A DNA stretch of 64,000 nt from Gallionella sp. (GCA_028689145.1 JAQTWT010000006.1:62001-126000), one strand, 5' to 3'. Shown: positions 35,067-43,600, counted from the stretch's first letter. Numbers and translations: made by a program. Notes: generated by a model not told the origin, from the letters alone.

Positions 35067-35804
35067 ATGTATAACTTAATCTTTGGCTCCAATTTTGTTC
35101 AAGCCAGCTTGCTAAGTATTTGCTTTGGGTTGAAGTTGGCTAACACCGGATCATCAATTCGACCGCGGATGCTGGCAATGCCGATGATGGGGCTCGCGGT
35201 GATGATGTTATCCGGTTGTGCCGCCATACAGCAAACACATGCAACAACGCAGGCATTGGCAATCAATCTTGACCCGCAAGTTTTAAAAGCAACAGGCATT
35301 GCTTTTATTACGCCGAGTTCCGCAACAGGGCAGGAGGAGGACAGGCAAGCTGTAGCACTCGCGTTTACCGAGGCACTGAAACTGGCCCGTCCTAATTTGA
35401 TTATCGTGCCATTGCCGGCAACGCTTGGTGCAATCAACCGTGCGGGACTCGCCAGCGAATATAAGCAGATGTTTGAAGATTACCGCTTAACGGGAATTTT
35501 CAACCGTGAAACTCTGCTGAAAATTTCTCATGCAACCGGTGCTCGCTATCTGGCTCAACTAAAACTTGGTGGATTTCGACAGGAATCGAAAAACCGCTGG
35601 GGGATGCTTGGGGTGCGTATGGTGGAAACAAAGACAACTTTCTTGAGGCTTTATCTGCAGATTTGGGATGGGGAAAACGGTTCGGTAGCCTGGGAAGGTG
35701 CGCAAGAGTTGTCATCTGCCCAGGAGTCGCTACTGGAGGATGCCGTTCCATTCAAGACTGCTGTTGAGCAGTCAGCCAAGGAGTTGTTGGCACGCCTTCC
35801 CTGA
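35067..35804 (+). CDS. Lipoprotein of unknown function, paralogue of 44321-45013
   Basis: 245 residues. GGGAGG lies 7 bases before the ATG. A long N-terminal stretch precedes a lipobox-type MMLSGC segment at about residues 46-51; internal ATGs from 35169 would give a more usual signal length. The mature part (NLDPQVLKATGIAFITPSSA, QEEDRQAVALAF, ARYLAQLKLGGFRQESK, LYLQIWDGENGSVAWEG) resembles periplasmic proteins assembled from an OmpA/TolB-like alpha-beta fold, but I cannot name the family. Its paralogue at 44321 closes the same gene block. Confidence 0.8.
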   Translation: MYNLIFGSNFVQASLLSICFGLKLANTGSSIRPRMLAMPMMGLAVMMLSGCAAIQQTHATTQALAINLDPQVLKATGIAFITPSSATGQEEDRQAVALAFTEALKLARPNLIIVPLPATLGAINRAGLASEYKQMFEDYRLTGIFNRETLLKISHATGARYLAQLKLGGFRQESKNRWGMLGVRMVETKTTFLRLYLQIWDGENGSVAWEGAQELSSAQESLLEDAVPFKTAVEQSAKELLARLP

Positions 35805-35837
35805 GCTGCACCTGCCGGAAAATTTTAGGAGTTCAAC

Positions 35838-36023
35838 ATGAACTGGGATCGTATTAAGGGTAATTGGAAACGACTCGGGAATAACTTTAAACAGCGGTGG
35901 TGCAGACTTACCCAGAGCTATCCAGTTTACAAAATCGACGAATCAAAAGGTATTTCAAAAGTTGATCGGGATCAGATGGGCACATGGCAAAACCATCATG
36001 AATGTAATGATCGTAACAAGTAA
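35838..36023 (+). CDS. Degenerate CsbD-like small protein
   Basis: 61 codons with AGGAG before the ATG. The first 20 residues (MNWDRIKGNWKRLGNNFKQR) match the CsbD protein at 36346, but the conserved middle DQIEVIAGKRDKLAGKIQ is lost and the rest is unlike the family. It looks like a decaying or re-purposed duplicate; expression is uncertain. Confidence 0.5.
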   Translation: MNWDRIKGNWKRLGNNFKQRWCRLTQSYPVYKIDESKGISKVDRDQMGTWQNHHECNDRNK

Positions 36024-36345
36024 TCGCGTACTTTCACATGGATGCAGTCCAGATAGTTCCTGATCGGATGTTCAGCGCACTGCAGGTGTTATAGCAAGGC
36101 GTTTGAATTGCTTAAGCAGTTCAGCGGGACTCTGGCATTAATCAACATGACCGCAACTAAAAGTGAAATCTTTGTGTTCTAGCGCACAGAGAAGCTCATG
36201 ATAAATGCGGATGATCAATTCTCTGGAGTAGCGCCAAAAATGTCGGGTATTGCGCAACAGTGGCGTTCAAAATCGACAGGTGATTAGTTTTAATATCCCT
36301 GTTGTTATTGATCTAAATTCTCAATCAACCATAAAGGAATTCAAC
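36024..36345. other. Intergenic region before csbD-like gene
   Basis: No gene seen. Contains the dyad at 36171-36189 and the AAAGGAATTCAAC ribosome-binding region of the CsbD gene. Confidence 0.6.
36171..36189 (+). promoter_or_regulatory. Candidate Crp/Fnr-type operator
   Basis: TTTGTGTTCTAGCGCACAG (TGTGT-N6-GCACA), about 157 bases upstream of the CsbD start. Confidence 0.45.
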
Positions 36346-36558
36346 ATGAACTGGGATCGTATTGAAGGTAATTGGAAGCAACTCAAGGGTGATATCAAGC
36401 AACAGTGGGGCAAGCTCACTGATGACCAGATTGAAGTAATTGCAGGCAAGCGCGACAAACTGGCCGGAAAAATTCAGGAATCGTACGGTATTTCCAAGGA
36501 TGAAGCGGAGAAGCAGCTTGCCGCATGGCAGGAGCGCCAGAAAGAAATGGAACACTAA
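36346..36558 (+). CDS. CsbD family stress protein
   Basis: 70 residues with the complete CsbD pattern: MNWDRIEGNWKQLKGDIKQQ, GKLTDDQIEVIAGKRDKLAG and KIQESYGISKDEAEKQLAAW. Members are small, hydrophilic, general-stress-induced proteins of unknown mechanism. AAGGAATTCAAC precedes the ATG; the longer upstream frame to 36250 has no support. Confidence 0.9.
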   Translation: MNWDRIEGNWKQLKGDIKQQWGKLTDDQIEVIAGKRDKLAGKIQESYGISKDEAEKQLAAWQERQKEMEH

Positions 36559-36646
36559 AAGTGATATAGCCAAAGTGCCATAGCGCAGTGACGAGAGTCC
36601 CCGCGCTATGTATTACTTCTTCATTCACCATATCCGGGGAGCCGCA

Positions 36647-37258
36647 ATGAACAAACAATACATTACGACAATTCTGGCTGTAACCAGCCTTGCATTCAGC
36701 GCTGGTGCGATGGCACAAAGCATGTCGGAGAGCGAATACAAGTCTGCCGAAAAAAGTATTAATGCCGAGTGCAAGTCGGACAAAATGGATTGTGATTCAT
36801 TTGCCGACAATGCCAAGGATATTTGCATGGCCGTAGCAAAAGGCAAAGAAAAGGTTGCAAAAGCCGAACTTGAAGCTCGTTACAAACCGTCCAAAAATTC
36901 CGGTTACGACATCAGTATTGCCAAGGCGGAAGCTGATTACGAGGTAGCCAAAGAAAGGTGCGATGACAAAGCGGGCAACGCAGAAGATATCTGTGTGCAA
37001 GAAGCTAAGGCTGCTTTTGTACACGCCAAAGCGGATGCCAAGGCACAGTTGAAAACATCGAAGCCAATGATAATAGCCAACGAAGAACCGTCTGCGTCGC
37101 GCGCCAAGTCGAAGGAATCAGGCGGCAAAACGCACCAGAGCGCAGCTGCTTACAAGCACGACGCAGATTATGCTGTGGCAAAAGAAAAGTGCAATGCGAT
37201 GTCGGGTGATGCCAAGGATGTTTGTGTGAACAAAGCCGGGAAGCACTACGGCAAATAA
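36647..37258 (+). CDS. Periplasmic cysteine-containing repeat protein of unknown function
   Basis: 203 residues from the ATG at 36647 (GGGGAG upstream). Signal peptide cleaved near AMAQS. The mature protein is Lys/Ala/Glu-rich with recurring units: a Cys-containing helix ending in KDICMAVAKGKEKVAKAELE, EDICVQEAKAAFVHAKADA and KDVCVNKAGKHYGK, plus paired AKAEADYEVAKERCDD and KHDADYAVAKEKCN. The even number of cysteines suggests disulphide pairing in the periplasm. I do not recognise a characterised family. Confidence 0.75.
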   Translation: MNKQYITTILAVTSLAFSAGAMAQSMSESEYKSAEKSINAECKSDKMDCDSFADNAKDICMAVAKGKEKVAKAELEARYKPSKNSGYDISIAKAEADYEVAKERCDDKAGNAEDICVQEAKAAFVHAKADAKAQLKTSKPMIIANEEPSASRAKSKESGGKTHQSAAAYKHDADYAVAKEKCNAMSGDAKDVCVNKAGKHYGK

Positions 37259-37311
37259 GCCGCCGGGCGGAAATTTTTCACTCCCGGATATTTAACATGG
37301 AGGTATTCAAA

Positions 37312-37527
37312 ATGAACACGATACAGAAATTAGCAGTGAATGCAGTGGCAGTAACCGTACTGCTCGGCTTGGCGGGTTGTGCCGGAATGTCGGCGCAAGA
37401 TAAAAGCACCGCAATCGGTGCCGGTGTTGGTGCAGTAGGCGGCTCTATCCTGACCGGCGGTAGCACTGCTGGCACGATAGGTGGTGCGGCTGTCGGCGGT
37501 GTTATTGGCCACGAACTCAAGAAATAA
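37312..37527 (+). CDS. Glycine-zipper lipoprotein (OsmB-like)
   Basis: 71 residues with GGAGG 8 bases before the ATG. Lipobox LAGC (Cys20), then a glycine-zipper 2TM segment with repeated GxxxG (IGAGVGAVGGSILTGGS, GGAAVGGVIGHELKK). Resembles OsmB-type osmotically induced outer-membrane lipoproteins. Part of the stress block. Confidence 0.85.
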   Translation: MNTIQKLAVNAVAVTVLLGLAGCAGMSAQDKSTAIGAGVGAVGGSILTGGSTAGTIGGAAVGGVIGHELKK

Positions 37528-37559
37528 TATTTGCGCCAATGCTACGCAAAATCTCTTGC

Positions 37560-37578
37560 TGTGTGCGTTATCGCACAG
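37560..37578 (+). promoter_or_regulatory. Candidate Crp/Fnr-type operator
   Basis: TGTGTGCGTTATCGCACAG, a near-perfect dyad (TGTGC-GTTATC-GCACA), 222 bases upstream of the cold-shock gene. Confidence 0.55.
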
Positions 37579-37751
37579 TGCAGCTCTGACTGTACATCGT
37601 ATTGTGGCGGTTCATAACGAACATAAACTTTGTGCGTCATGTATTGCAAGCAATGCCAGCATTGTAGTGATAGCGATCATGGCTAAATTGCCGTGCAAAT
37701 ATATTAAAACAGCAGCGGCCTGTTGTTTTGGTTGGATTAATGTAGTTTAGC

Positions 37752-37774
37752 CACGACTTAATGTCGTGTTTTTT
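37752..37774 (+). terminator. Hairpin plus T6 in the leader of the cold-shock gene
   Basis: CACGAC and GTCGTG arms with a 5-base loop, followed by six Ts, ending 25 bases before the CspA-type ATG. It could end upstream transcripts, act as a leader attenuator or be a cold-sensitive structure. Confidence 0.6.
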
Positions 37775-37799
37775 GATAGTAGAGAAAAGGATTAAGAAA

Positions 37800-38003
37800 A
37801 TGGCAACCGGTACAGTGAAATGGTTTAACGACGCAAAGGGTTTTGGATTTGTCACACCGGATGATGGTAGCGATGATTTGTTCGCACATTTTTCCGCAAT
37901 CAACATGGACGGGTTTAAATCGCTCAAAGAAGGCCAGAAGGTTTCCTTTGAAGTGACTCAAGGTGCAAAGGGCAAACAAGCGTCCAATATACAGGCGGCA
38001 TGA
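37800..38003 (+). CDS. CspA-family cold-shock protein
   Basis: 67 residues with the cold-shock fold: [15 protein letters not shown] (RNP1 KGFGFV), DLFAHF (RNP2) and a C-terminal KGKQASNIQ. Binds single-stranded nucleic acid and melts RNA secondary structure. Full family length. The leader between the dyad and the start is long, as often seen for csp genes, and contains a hairpin with T6. Confidence 0.95.
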   Translation: MATGTVKWFNDAKGFGFVTPDDGSDDLFAHFSAINMDGFKSLKEGQKVSFEVTQGAKGKQASNIQAA

Positions 38004-38029
38004 ACGGTTTATCCGTTTGTACATAGCGC

Positions 38030-38184
38030 AACGGGCATGGCAAGTTGCCGCCCCTGGTAATGAAACTCGCCATGCCCGTTTCCCCCTATCCAAATCCCCC
38101 TCGCTGCGCTCTCCCCCTGCGCAAGCGGGATAACCAGCGACTTGGCTGCGGTTGTTTGGAGCCTAGTCGAATGGCTAGTTGTTT
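38030..38184. repeat. Hairpin and interspersed repeat downstream of the cold-shock gene
   Basis: AACGGGCATGGC (38030-38041) and GCCATGCCCGTT (38069-38080) form a hairpin, perhaps terminating the csp transcript. Bases 38125-38184 repeat sequence found at 22441-22495 (GATAACCAGCGACTTG, TAGTCGAATGGCTAGTTG). No gene is seen up to 38290. Confidence 0.6.
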
Positions 38185-38290
38185 CACCCAGAAAGGGCAA
38201 ACGAATCGCTACGCGAGTTTCACTTTAAGCGGATATTGGCAAAGTGACTTGGAATATTACGCTCTGCTTGTAATTCAGAAGGAGTCATCC

Positions 38291-39655
38291 ATGTCAGTTT
38301 GCCCTCAAATTCGCCGGTTAATGACAGCATTATTAGCCCTATCGGTCAGCTGTTTTGCATTATCGGTTTCGGCCGCCGATGAAGATTTCTCCATACTGAT
38401 CAAACGCCTTCAGGCGGATAAAGCTAAGTTCTCACAACGCCAGCAGGTTTTGCTCGCTGAGCGTTACGATCTTGCTGATCGCGCAGCCAAATCCACTATT
38501 ATGTCGCGCGGCAAGTCAGTGCAAACCGGTGTGCGGGTCAAGTTACCCGATGGCGTGACTTGGGAGAAACTCGCCGCTCTGCTGCCTGACGAAGTCAGGG
38601 AAAAACTGCTTTGGCCAGCCGGTTTCCTACCGTTACCGCATCCCCACCACGAAGCAGGTGGCATGGTTTTTCCGAAATTCCTCATTGATGAGACGAAACG
38701 GCAGACCGATCGCGATCTGACTCGTTTTGACCTTGACTTCGACTTACCCGATCATTTTTTGCCCGAGTTTCCTGCACCGATCTATCTGACGACGCGACCG
38801 GATCTGGGTGACGTTTCGCAAGGGAAGCTGGTAACACTCGGCAACTTCAACGAATTATTCAAAGATATTCTCAATCCCAAACAACTCGAAGGGTTGCGCT
38901 TGCTGGTAACGCCGTTTCCACAGCAACAGTTCAATGCCACCGATGACCGGCGCAGCTTGAAGGCGCATCAGGGCGTGGCCTGTTTCGACTGTCACGCCAA
39001 CGGCCATACCAATGCCTCCACCCATACGGTCGGCGATATTCGCCCCAACGAACACAGGCATCGCATTGATACGCCATCGTTGCGCGGTGTGAACATTCAG
39101 CGCCTGTTCGGTTCGCAGCGAGCACTCAAGACTGTGGAGGACTTCACCGAGTTTGAGCAGCGCGGTGCTTACTTCGATGGTATTCCGGCGGATGCGGCGC
39201 GTAAGGGCATCAATGTTCTGGAACGTGGTAGTCAGGTGCAGTTCATGGCGGAGTTTCAGGCCTTGCTCGATTTTCCTCCAGCGCCAAAACTCAACTTGTT
39301 CGGCAAACTCAATCCCGCCAAAGCCAGCGAAAGCGAACTGCGCGGTCAGGCAATTTTCTTTGGTAAGGGGCAGTGTTCCGCCTGCCATACCCCACCGTAC
39401 TACACCGATAACCTCATGCACAACTTGAAGGTGGAGCGGTTTTTCAAGGAGGTCACGATCAATGGTCGCAAGGCATCCGCCGATGGCCCGATCAAGACCT
39501 TTCCGTTGCGCGGCATCAAGGATTCACCGCCGTATCTGCATGATGGCCGTTTGCTGACACTGGAAGATACGGTGGAATTCTTCAACCTTGTACTGGAGTT
39601 GAAGCTGAATGAATTGGAGAAGAAAAATCTGGTGGCCTTCATGCGGGCACTGTAG
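38291..39655 (+). CDS. Di-haem c-type cytochrome, cytochrome c peroxidase/MauG-like
   Basis: 454 residues from the ATG at 38291 (AGAAGGAG upstream); the frame open to 38045 lies in repeat DNA and is not supported. Signal peptide cleaved near VSAADE. Two haem-binding motifs: CFDCH (Cys231-His235) and CSACH (Cys362-His366). The C-terminal part (PLRGIKDSPPYLHDGRLLTL) is typical of the cytochrome c peroxidase family. Expected periplasmic; peroxide reduction is likely, although MauG-like chemistry cannot be excluded. Confidence 0.87.
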   Translation: MSVCPQIRRLMTALLALSVSCFALSVSAADEDFSILIKRLQADKAKFSQRQQVLLAERYDLADRAAKSTIMSRGKSVQTGVRVKLPDGVTWEKLAALLPDEVREKLLWPAGFLPLPHPHHEAGGMVFPKFLIDETKRQTDRDLTRFDLDFDLPDHFLPEFPAPIYLTTRPDLGDVSQGKLVTLGNFNELFKDILNPKQLEGLRLLVTPFPQQQFNATDDRRSLKAHQGVACFDCHANGHTNASTHTVGDIRPNEHRHRIDTPSLRGVNIQRLFGSQRALKTVEDFTEFEQRGAYFDGIPADAARKGINVLERGSQVQFMAEFQALLDFPPAPKLNLFGKLNPAKASESELRGQAIFFGKGQCSACHTPPYYTDNLMHNLKVERFFKEVTINGRKASADGPIKTFPLRGIKDSPPYLHDGRLLTLEDTVEFFNLVLELKLNELEKKNLVAFMRAL

Positions 39656-39709
39656 TCACACAGCTGAAAATCATATCAGCGGTAATTTAATTTTTCACAG
39701 GAGGTCGTT

Positions 39710-40330
39710 ATGAGCAAATACCAGATCGCTGTTGTCGTCGGAAGCCTTCGCCATGATTCTTTCAATCGCAAACTGGCCAGTGCCATTGAAAAATTGGCTC
39801 CGCCGGAGTTCTCGTTCAATCAAGTGCAAATCGGCGATTTGCCGCTTTACAATCAGGATGACGACGCAAATCAGGCCGAATCGGTCAAACGGCTGAAGAA
39901 CGAGATCAAGAGCGCACAGGGTATTCTGTTTATTACACCGGAATACAACCGTTCGATCCCCGGCGTGCTCAAGAACGCCATCGACCACGCCTCGCGCCCT
40001 TATGGTCATAGCGCTTGGGCGGGCAAGCCCGCCGGTGTGTTGGGCGTTTCGCCAGGTGCCTCCGGCACGGCCATGGCACAACAACATTTGCGCAATATTC
40101 TCGCGACTCTGGATATGCCGACGCTCGGTCAACCCGAAGCATTCATTCAGGCCAAGGATGGTTTGTTTGACGAGGAGGGCAACATCGGTGCAGATAGCAA
40201 AGAATTTCTCCAGAACTGGATGGATCAGTATGTCGCATGGGTGAAAAGCACACTACCGGGTTCGGTAAATAAAACGGAGACCAAAAATGAAAACATTCAC
40301 GACGAAAGACGGGACGCAGATATTTTATAA
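39710..40330 (+). CDS. NADPH-dependent FMN reductase (chromate/quinone reductase type)
   Basis: 206 residues with a flavodoxin-like fold: [16 protein letters not shown] binds FMN phosphate, and [21 protein letters not shown] is the family signature. Resembles ChrR/YieF-type soluble quinone reductases. Strong AGGAGG before the ATG. The C-terminal tail after about residue 190 is low-complexity and overlaps the next gene by 44 bases. Confidence 0.9.
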   Translation: MSKYQIAVVVGSLRHDSFNRKLASAIEKLAPPEFSFNQVQIGDLPLYNQDDDANQAESVKRLKNEIKSAQGILFITPEYNRSIPGVLKNAIDHASRPYGHSAWAGKPAGVLGVSPGASGTAMAQQHLRNILATLDMPTLGQPEAFIQAKDGLFDEEGNIGADSKEFLQNWMDQYVAWVKSTLPGSVNKTETKNENIHDERRDADIL

Positions 40331-41108
40331 GGACTGGGGTACAGGTCAACCGGTGGTGTTCAGCCACGGTTGGCCTCTCAGTGCGGACAGCTGGGAGGCT
40401 CAGATGATGTTTCTGGCCTCAAACGGTTATCGCTGTATTGCCCATGATCGTCGTGGTCATGGTCGGTCTGGCCAGTCTTGGAATGGCAACGACATGGATA
40501 CCTATGCCGACGATCTTGCAGAGCTGCTCGAAAAACTCGACCTGAAAGATGTCGTTTTGATCGGTTTTTCTGCGGGCGGAGGCGAAGTTTCCCGCTATAT
40601 CGGGCGTTATGGCACAAAACGGGTAGCCAAGGTTGCGCTGATCTCTGCCGTCCCGCCGCTGATGTTGAAAACAGCGGCCAATCCCGGTGGGCTGCCAATT
40701 GAAAAGTTTGACGAGATACGCCACGGAGCCCTAGCCGACCGCTCGCAGCTTTACAAGGATATTGCCAGCGGCCCGTTTTTTGGGGCCAACAGACCCGGTG
40801 CCAAAGTTTCGCAGGGGATGATCGATACATTCTGGCATCAGGGAATAATGGCCGGTCACAAGAATACCTTCGACTGCATCAAGGCATTCTCCGAAACGGA
40901 TTTCACCGAAGACCTCGAGAAGTTTGACATACCGACGCTGATCATTCATGGCGACGACGACCAGATCGTGCCAATCGCTGCCGCAGCTCTCCGCTCATCC
41001 AAGTTGGTCAAGAACTCGATTTTGAAAATATATGCGGGCGCACCCCACGGCCTTGTGGATACGCACAAAGAACAACTCAATGCCGACCTGCTGGCATTTA
41101 TTAAATAG
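40287..41108 (+). CDS. Alpha/beta hydrolase, non-haem chloroperoxidase type
   Basis: 273 residues with the full triad: Ser95 in GFSAGG, Asp225 in HGDDDQIVP and His254 in [21 protein letters not shown] forms the oxyanion region. Members of this group show esterase and perhydrolase activity. The start lies inside the end of the FMN reductase gene, so the two are co-translated and probably work in one oxidative-stress response. Confidence 0.92.
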   Translation: MKTFTTKDGTQIFYKDWGTGQPVVFSHGWPLSADSWEAQMMFLASNGYRCIAHDRRGHGRSGQSWNGNDMDTYADDLAELLEKLDLKDVVLIGFSAGGGEVSRYIGRYGTKRVAKVALISAVPPLMLKTAANPGGLPIEKFDEIRHGALADRSQLYKDIASGPFFGANRPGAKVSQGMIDTFWHQGIMAGHKNTFDCIKAFSETDFTEDLEKFDIPTLIIHGDDDQIVPIAAAALRSSKLVKNSILKIYAGAPHGLVDTHKEQLNADLLAFIK

Positions 41109-41121
41109 AAAGGCCGATATC

Positions 41122-41259
41122 ATGCTTTATACCGTTGCCGTCGTTATGATCATCCTGTGGTTGCTAGGACTGATTACGTCCAACACCATGGGCGGTTTCA
41201 TTCACATTCTGCTGGTGATCGCCATCATAGTTGTCTTGTTAAGAGTGATTAACGGATAA
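41122..41259 (+). CDS. lmo0937-type small membrane protein
   Basis: 45 residues: MLYTVAVVMIILWLLGLI and a second segment FIHILLVIAIIVVLLRVI, with TSNTMGG between. This is the standard layout of the lmo0937 family (YqaE-like size, function unknown). AAAGGCC precedes the ATG, 13 bases after the hydrolase stop. Confidence 0.85.
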   Translation: MLYTVAVVMIILWLLGLITSNTMGGFIHILLVIAIIVVLLRVING

Positions 41260-41581
41260 CTTTGTCTGCAAGTATTTTTTTATTTAAAACTTTGCAATAG
41301 TCTGGCAGAAGAAATAATCTGTTCAATCAATCCTAACAGTAGATTGCAATTCAATACCCCACTGTTTATCACTTATGTGCGTTAGCGCACGGTGCATATC
41401 TGTTTGTAAGGGTCTAATTTGTTTCAGCGCTGAATGATTCCAATAGGATTATCCAGACAAGGCCATTAGTGGCGCAATTGCCCCAACGATATAACACATG
41501 CAGCTTGCTTCAAATCGTTTCCATCGCAATAAATATTCAGTACAACAAGCGTGTTCAACGTTTAACTTAACGGAAGGAAAA
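41260..41581. other. Intergenic region before the DUF4398 lipoprotein
   Basis: No gene seen in 322 AT-rich bases. The dyad at 41374-41392 is the best-conserved copy of the window-wide motif. Confidence 0.65.
41374..41392 (+). promoter_or_regulatory. Candidate Crp/Fnr-type operator
   Basis: TATGTGCGTTAGCGCACGG, taken as the consensus form (TGTGC-GTTAGC-GCACG), 190 bases upstream of the start at 41582. Confidence 0.6.
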
Positions 41582-41986
41582 ATGATGAAAAATTATTATT
41601 ACCTCAGATCAAACCAAATGCATAAAGTCGGTGTGGTTGTCGCTGCCGCCATTTTTATGGCGGGTTGCGCAAGCACTTCCCCGTCTATGCCTGCACCCAC
41701 AGAACAAATGGCCGTTTCAAGGGCTGCGTTAAATAATGCAAGCAGTACCGGCGGCAATGAATTTGCCCCGATTCAATACCGGTCAGCGATGGAAAAGATG
41801 GAGGCCGCCGAACGTGCGATGGGAGAGAAGAACTATGCGCGCGCGCGTCTGTTGGCGGAGGAAGCACAGGTCGATGCTGACCTTGCCGTATCTGCAGCAA
41901 GATCTGCCAAGGCGCAGAAAGCTGCTGATGCAGTGCAGGAAGATAATCGCGTACTGCGCAAAGAAATCGACCGTAAAACCAAATAA
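41582..41986 (+). CDS. DUF4398 lipoprotein
   Basis: 134 residues. GGAAGGAAAA before the ATG. Lipobox FMAGC (Cys29). The mature part is helical: AVSRAALNNASSTGGNEFAP, YRSAMEKMEAAERAMGEKNY and ARARLLAEEAQVDADLA, the DUF4398 pattern. It likely pairs with the OmpA-family lipoprotein 18 bases downstream, which begins with a related helical region. Confidence 0.85.
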   Translation: MMKNYYYLRSNQMHKVGVVVAAAIFMAGCASTSPSMPAPTEQMAVSRAALNNASSTGGNEFAPIQYRSAMEKMEAAERAMGEKNYARARLLAEEAQVDADLAVSAARSAKAQKAADAVQEDNRVLRKEIDRKTK

Positions 41987-42004
41987 TCACCAATGGAGTC
42001 CATC

Positions 42005-42895
42005 ATGAAAAAAAATAAATACTTTCCACTGAGCCTGATCGCCATCGCGATTCTTTCAGGTTGTAATTCCGTGCCACCAAAAAACGAAGCACTCACAGCG
42101 GCACACAGCAGTTACAACAGCGCGCGGGAAAATCCGCAGGTCAGCAATTTGGCCGCACTTGAATTGAAAGAAGCCGGTGATTCTTTGAGCAAAGCGGATG
42201 ACGCAATGAGCAAAGGTCAAGGTACCGACACTGTCAATCACCTGTCTTACATCGCCAATCAAAAAGTGGGTATTGCACAGGAAACTGCAAAACGCAAAAC
42301 AGCAGAACTGGCAGTCGCCAATGCAGCTTCCAAACGCGATCAAGTTCGCCTTGAAGCAAGAACGGCCGAAGCCGATGCATCCAAACAAAAGGTAGCCGAG
42401 ATGCAGGAAACTGCCGATTCTCAAGCTGCAGAGCTGGCGGCTGCCGATGCTAACGCGGAAAGTGATCAGGCACTCATTGCCCAGCAAGAACAGCAGCTCC
42501 GTGAGTTGAGCGCGAAGAAAACGGATCGCGGTCTGGTCGTTACACTGGGTGACGTATTGTTCAGCGTCAACAAGTCAGAGCTGAAATCCGGCGGTATTCG
42601 TAATATGCAAAAGCTGGCAGATTTTCTCCGGCAATACCCGAATCAGAAGGTATTGGTTGAGGGCTTTACCGATAGCACCGGCAGTGACAGCTACAACTTG
42701 GGGCTTTCCGAACGTCGTGCCAATGCGGTACGGACGGCTTTGATTGACATGGGGGTCAACAGCGACCGTATCACCATGCGCGGTTATGGCGAGGCGTTTC
42801 CGGTTGCCAGCAATGAAACCAAGGTCAGTCGTCAATTGAACCGGCGTGTGGAAATTATCATCTCCGATAGCAAAGGCAATATCGCGCAACGATAG
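42005..42895 (+). CDS. OmpA-family lipoprotein with N-terminal DUF4398-like helical region
   Basis: 296 residues. The ATG at 42005 has GGAG 8 bases upstream. Lipobox ILSGC (Cys20); a helical region with long coiled coil (about 80-170, KRKTAELAVANAASKRDQV); OmpA peptidoglycan-binding domain (about 185-290: DVLFSVNKSELKSGG, VEGFTDSTGSDSYNLGLSER, LNRRVEIII). Expected to bridge outer membrane and peptidoglycan. Probably an operon with the DUF4398 gene. Confidence 0.9.
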   Translation: MKKNKYFPLSLIAIAILSGCNSVPPKNEALTAAHSSYNSARENPQVSNLAALELKEAGDSLSKADDAMSKGQGTDTVNHLSYIANQKVGIAQETAKRKTAELAVANAASKRDQVRLEARTAEADASKQKVAEMQETADSQAAELAAADANAESDQALIAQQEQQLRELSAKKTDRGLVVTLGDVLFSVNKSELKSGGIRNMQKLADFLRQYPNQKVLVEGFTDSTGSDSYNLGLSERRANAVRTALIDMGVNSDRITMRGYGEAFPVASNETKVSRQLNRRVEIIISDSKGNIAQR

Positions 42896-42969
42896 GCGTT
42901 TTTGGCAAAGCCTGGGCCGTGTAGAAAAGCTCAGGCTCTGTTTTAGCGACGCTACAAGGGAGAGGGAAA

Positions 42970-43128
42970 ATGTCGGTCGGAGAAATTTTACTAATCGTTG
43001 TGCTGTTGATGCTGGTCGGTGCAATTCCAACTTGGCCGCACAGCAAATCGTGGGGCTATGGCCCGAGCGGAGGAATCGGCCTGATATTGAGCATACTGAT
43101 CATTTTGATGTTGATGGGGCGATTGTGA
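42970..43128 (+). CDS. DUF3309 small membrane protein
   Basis: 52 residues: MSVGEILLIVVLLMLVGAIP, then TWPHSKSWGYGPSGGIG, then a second hydrophobic segment ending LMGRL. This is the DUF3309 family pattern (WPHS...WGYGPSG). AAGGGAGAGGG lies just upstream. Function unknown. Confidence 0.88.
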   Translation: MSVGEILLIVVLLMLVGAIPTWPHSKSWGYGPSGGIGLILSILIILMLMGRL

Positions 43129-43275
43129 TCTGCCCGTTAAATTTGCCAGTATGCGCATTGCTCTAACGACACTCGATAGTCAGCAACTTTTAATACTCGT
43201 ATTGAACGGTTACTCCGGCTAACACCGGCTATAAAACCTACTCTCAATACGATAAAACTAACAGCGGAGAAAAGC

Positions 43276-43590
43276 ATGAATAAATTATCTTATGACGTAA
43301 GCAAGGAACAACTGATTGACGATTTCAGGGTGGTGGTGGCAGATGCGGAAGCGCTGCTGAATGCAACTGTCAATCAGGGCGGTGAGAAGTTTGCCGAAGT
43401 GCGCGCAAAGGCGGAGCAGTCGCTCGGTGTGGCGAAGGCCAGAATGGCAGAGGCGCAAGCGGCACTGCTTGTCCAAACCAAAGCAGCGGCCAAAGCTACC
43501 GACCTTTATGTTCACGAGAAACCATGGCAAGCCATCGGTGTCGCAGCCGGTTTCAGCCTAGTGATCGGCCTGCTCATCGGTCGCCGCTAG
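43276..43590 (+). CDS. DUF883 (ElaB/YqjD-like) membrane-anchored protein
   Basis: 104 residues: a helical soluble part (LIDDFRVVVADAEALLNATV, AEVRAKAEQSLGVAKARMA) and a C-terminal membrane anchor with VHEKPWQAIGVAAGFSLVIG ending in GRR. In Escherichia coli, YqjD/ElaB proteins bind ribosomes at the membrane in stationary phase. First gene of a yqjD-yqjE-yqjK-like trio. Confidence 0.92.
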   Translation: MNKLSYDVSKEQLIDDFRVVVADAEALLNATVNQGGEKFAEVRAKAEQSLGVAKARMAEAQAALLVQTKAAAKATDLYVHEKPWQAIGVAAGFSLVIGLLIGRR

Positions 43591-43600
43591 TATCCACACC

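Noticed and set aside
37481-37750. 89-codon + strand frame after the glycine-zipper gene
   Set aside because: It runs through the dyad and leader of the cold-shock gene, has no ribosome-binding site and has Cys/His-rich, non-homologous composition.
38045-38290. N-terminal extension of the di-haem cytochrome frame
   Set aside because: The extension is encoded by repeat DNA and would hide the signal peptide; the ATG at 38291 has a good ribosome-binding site.
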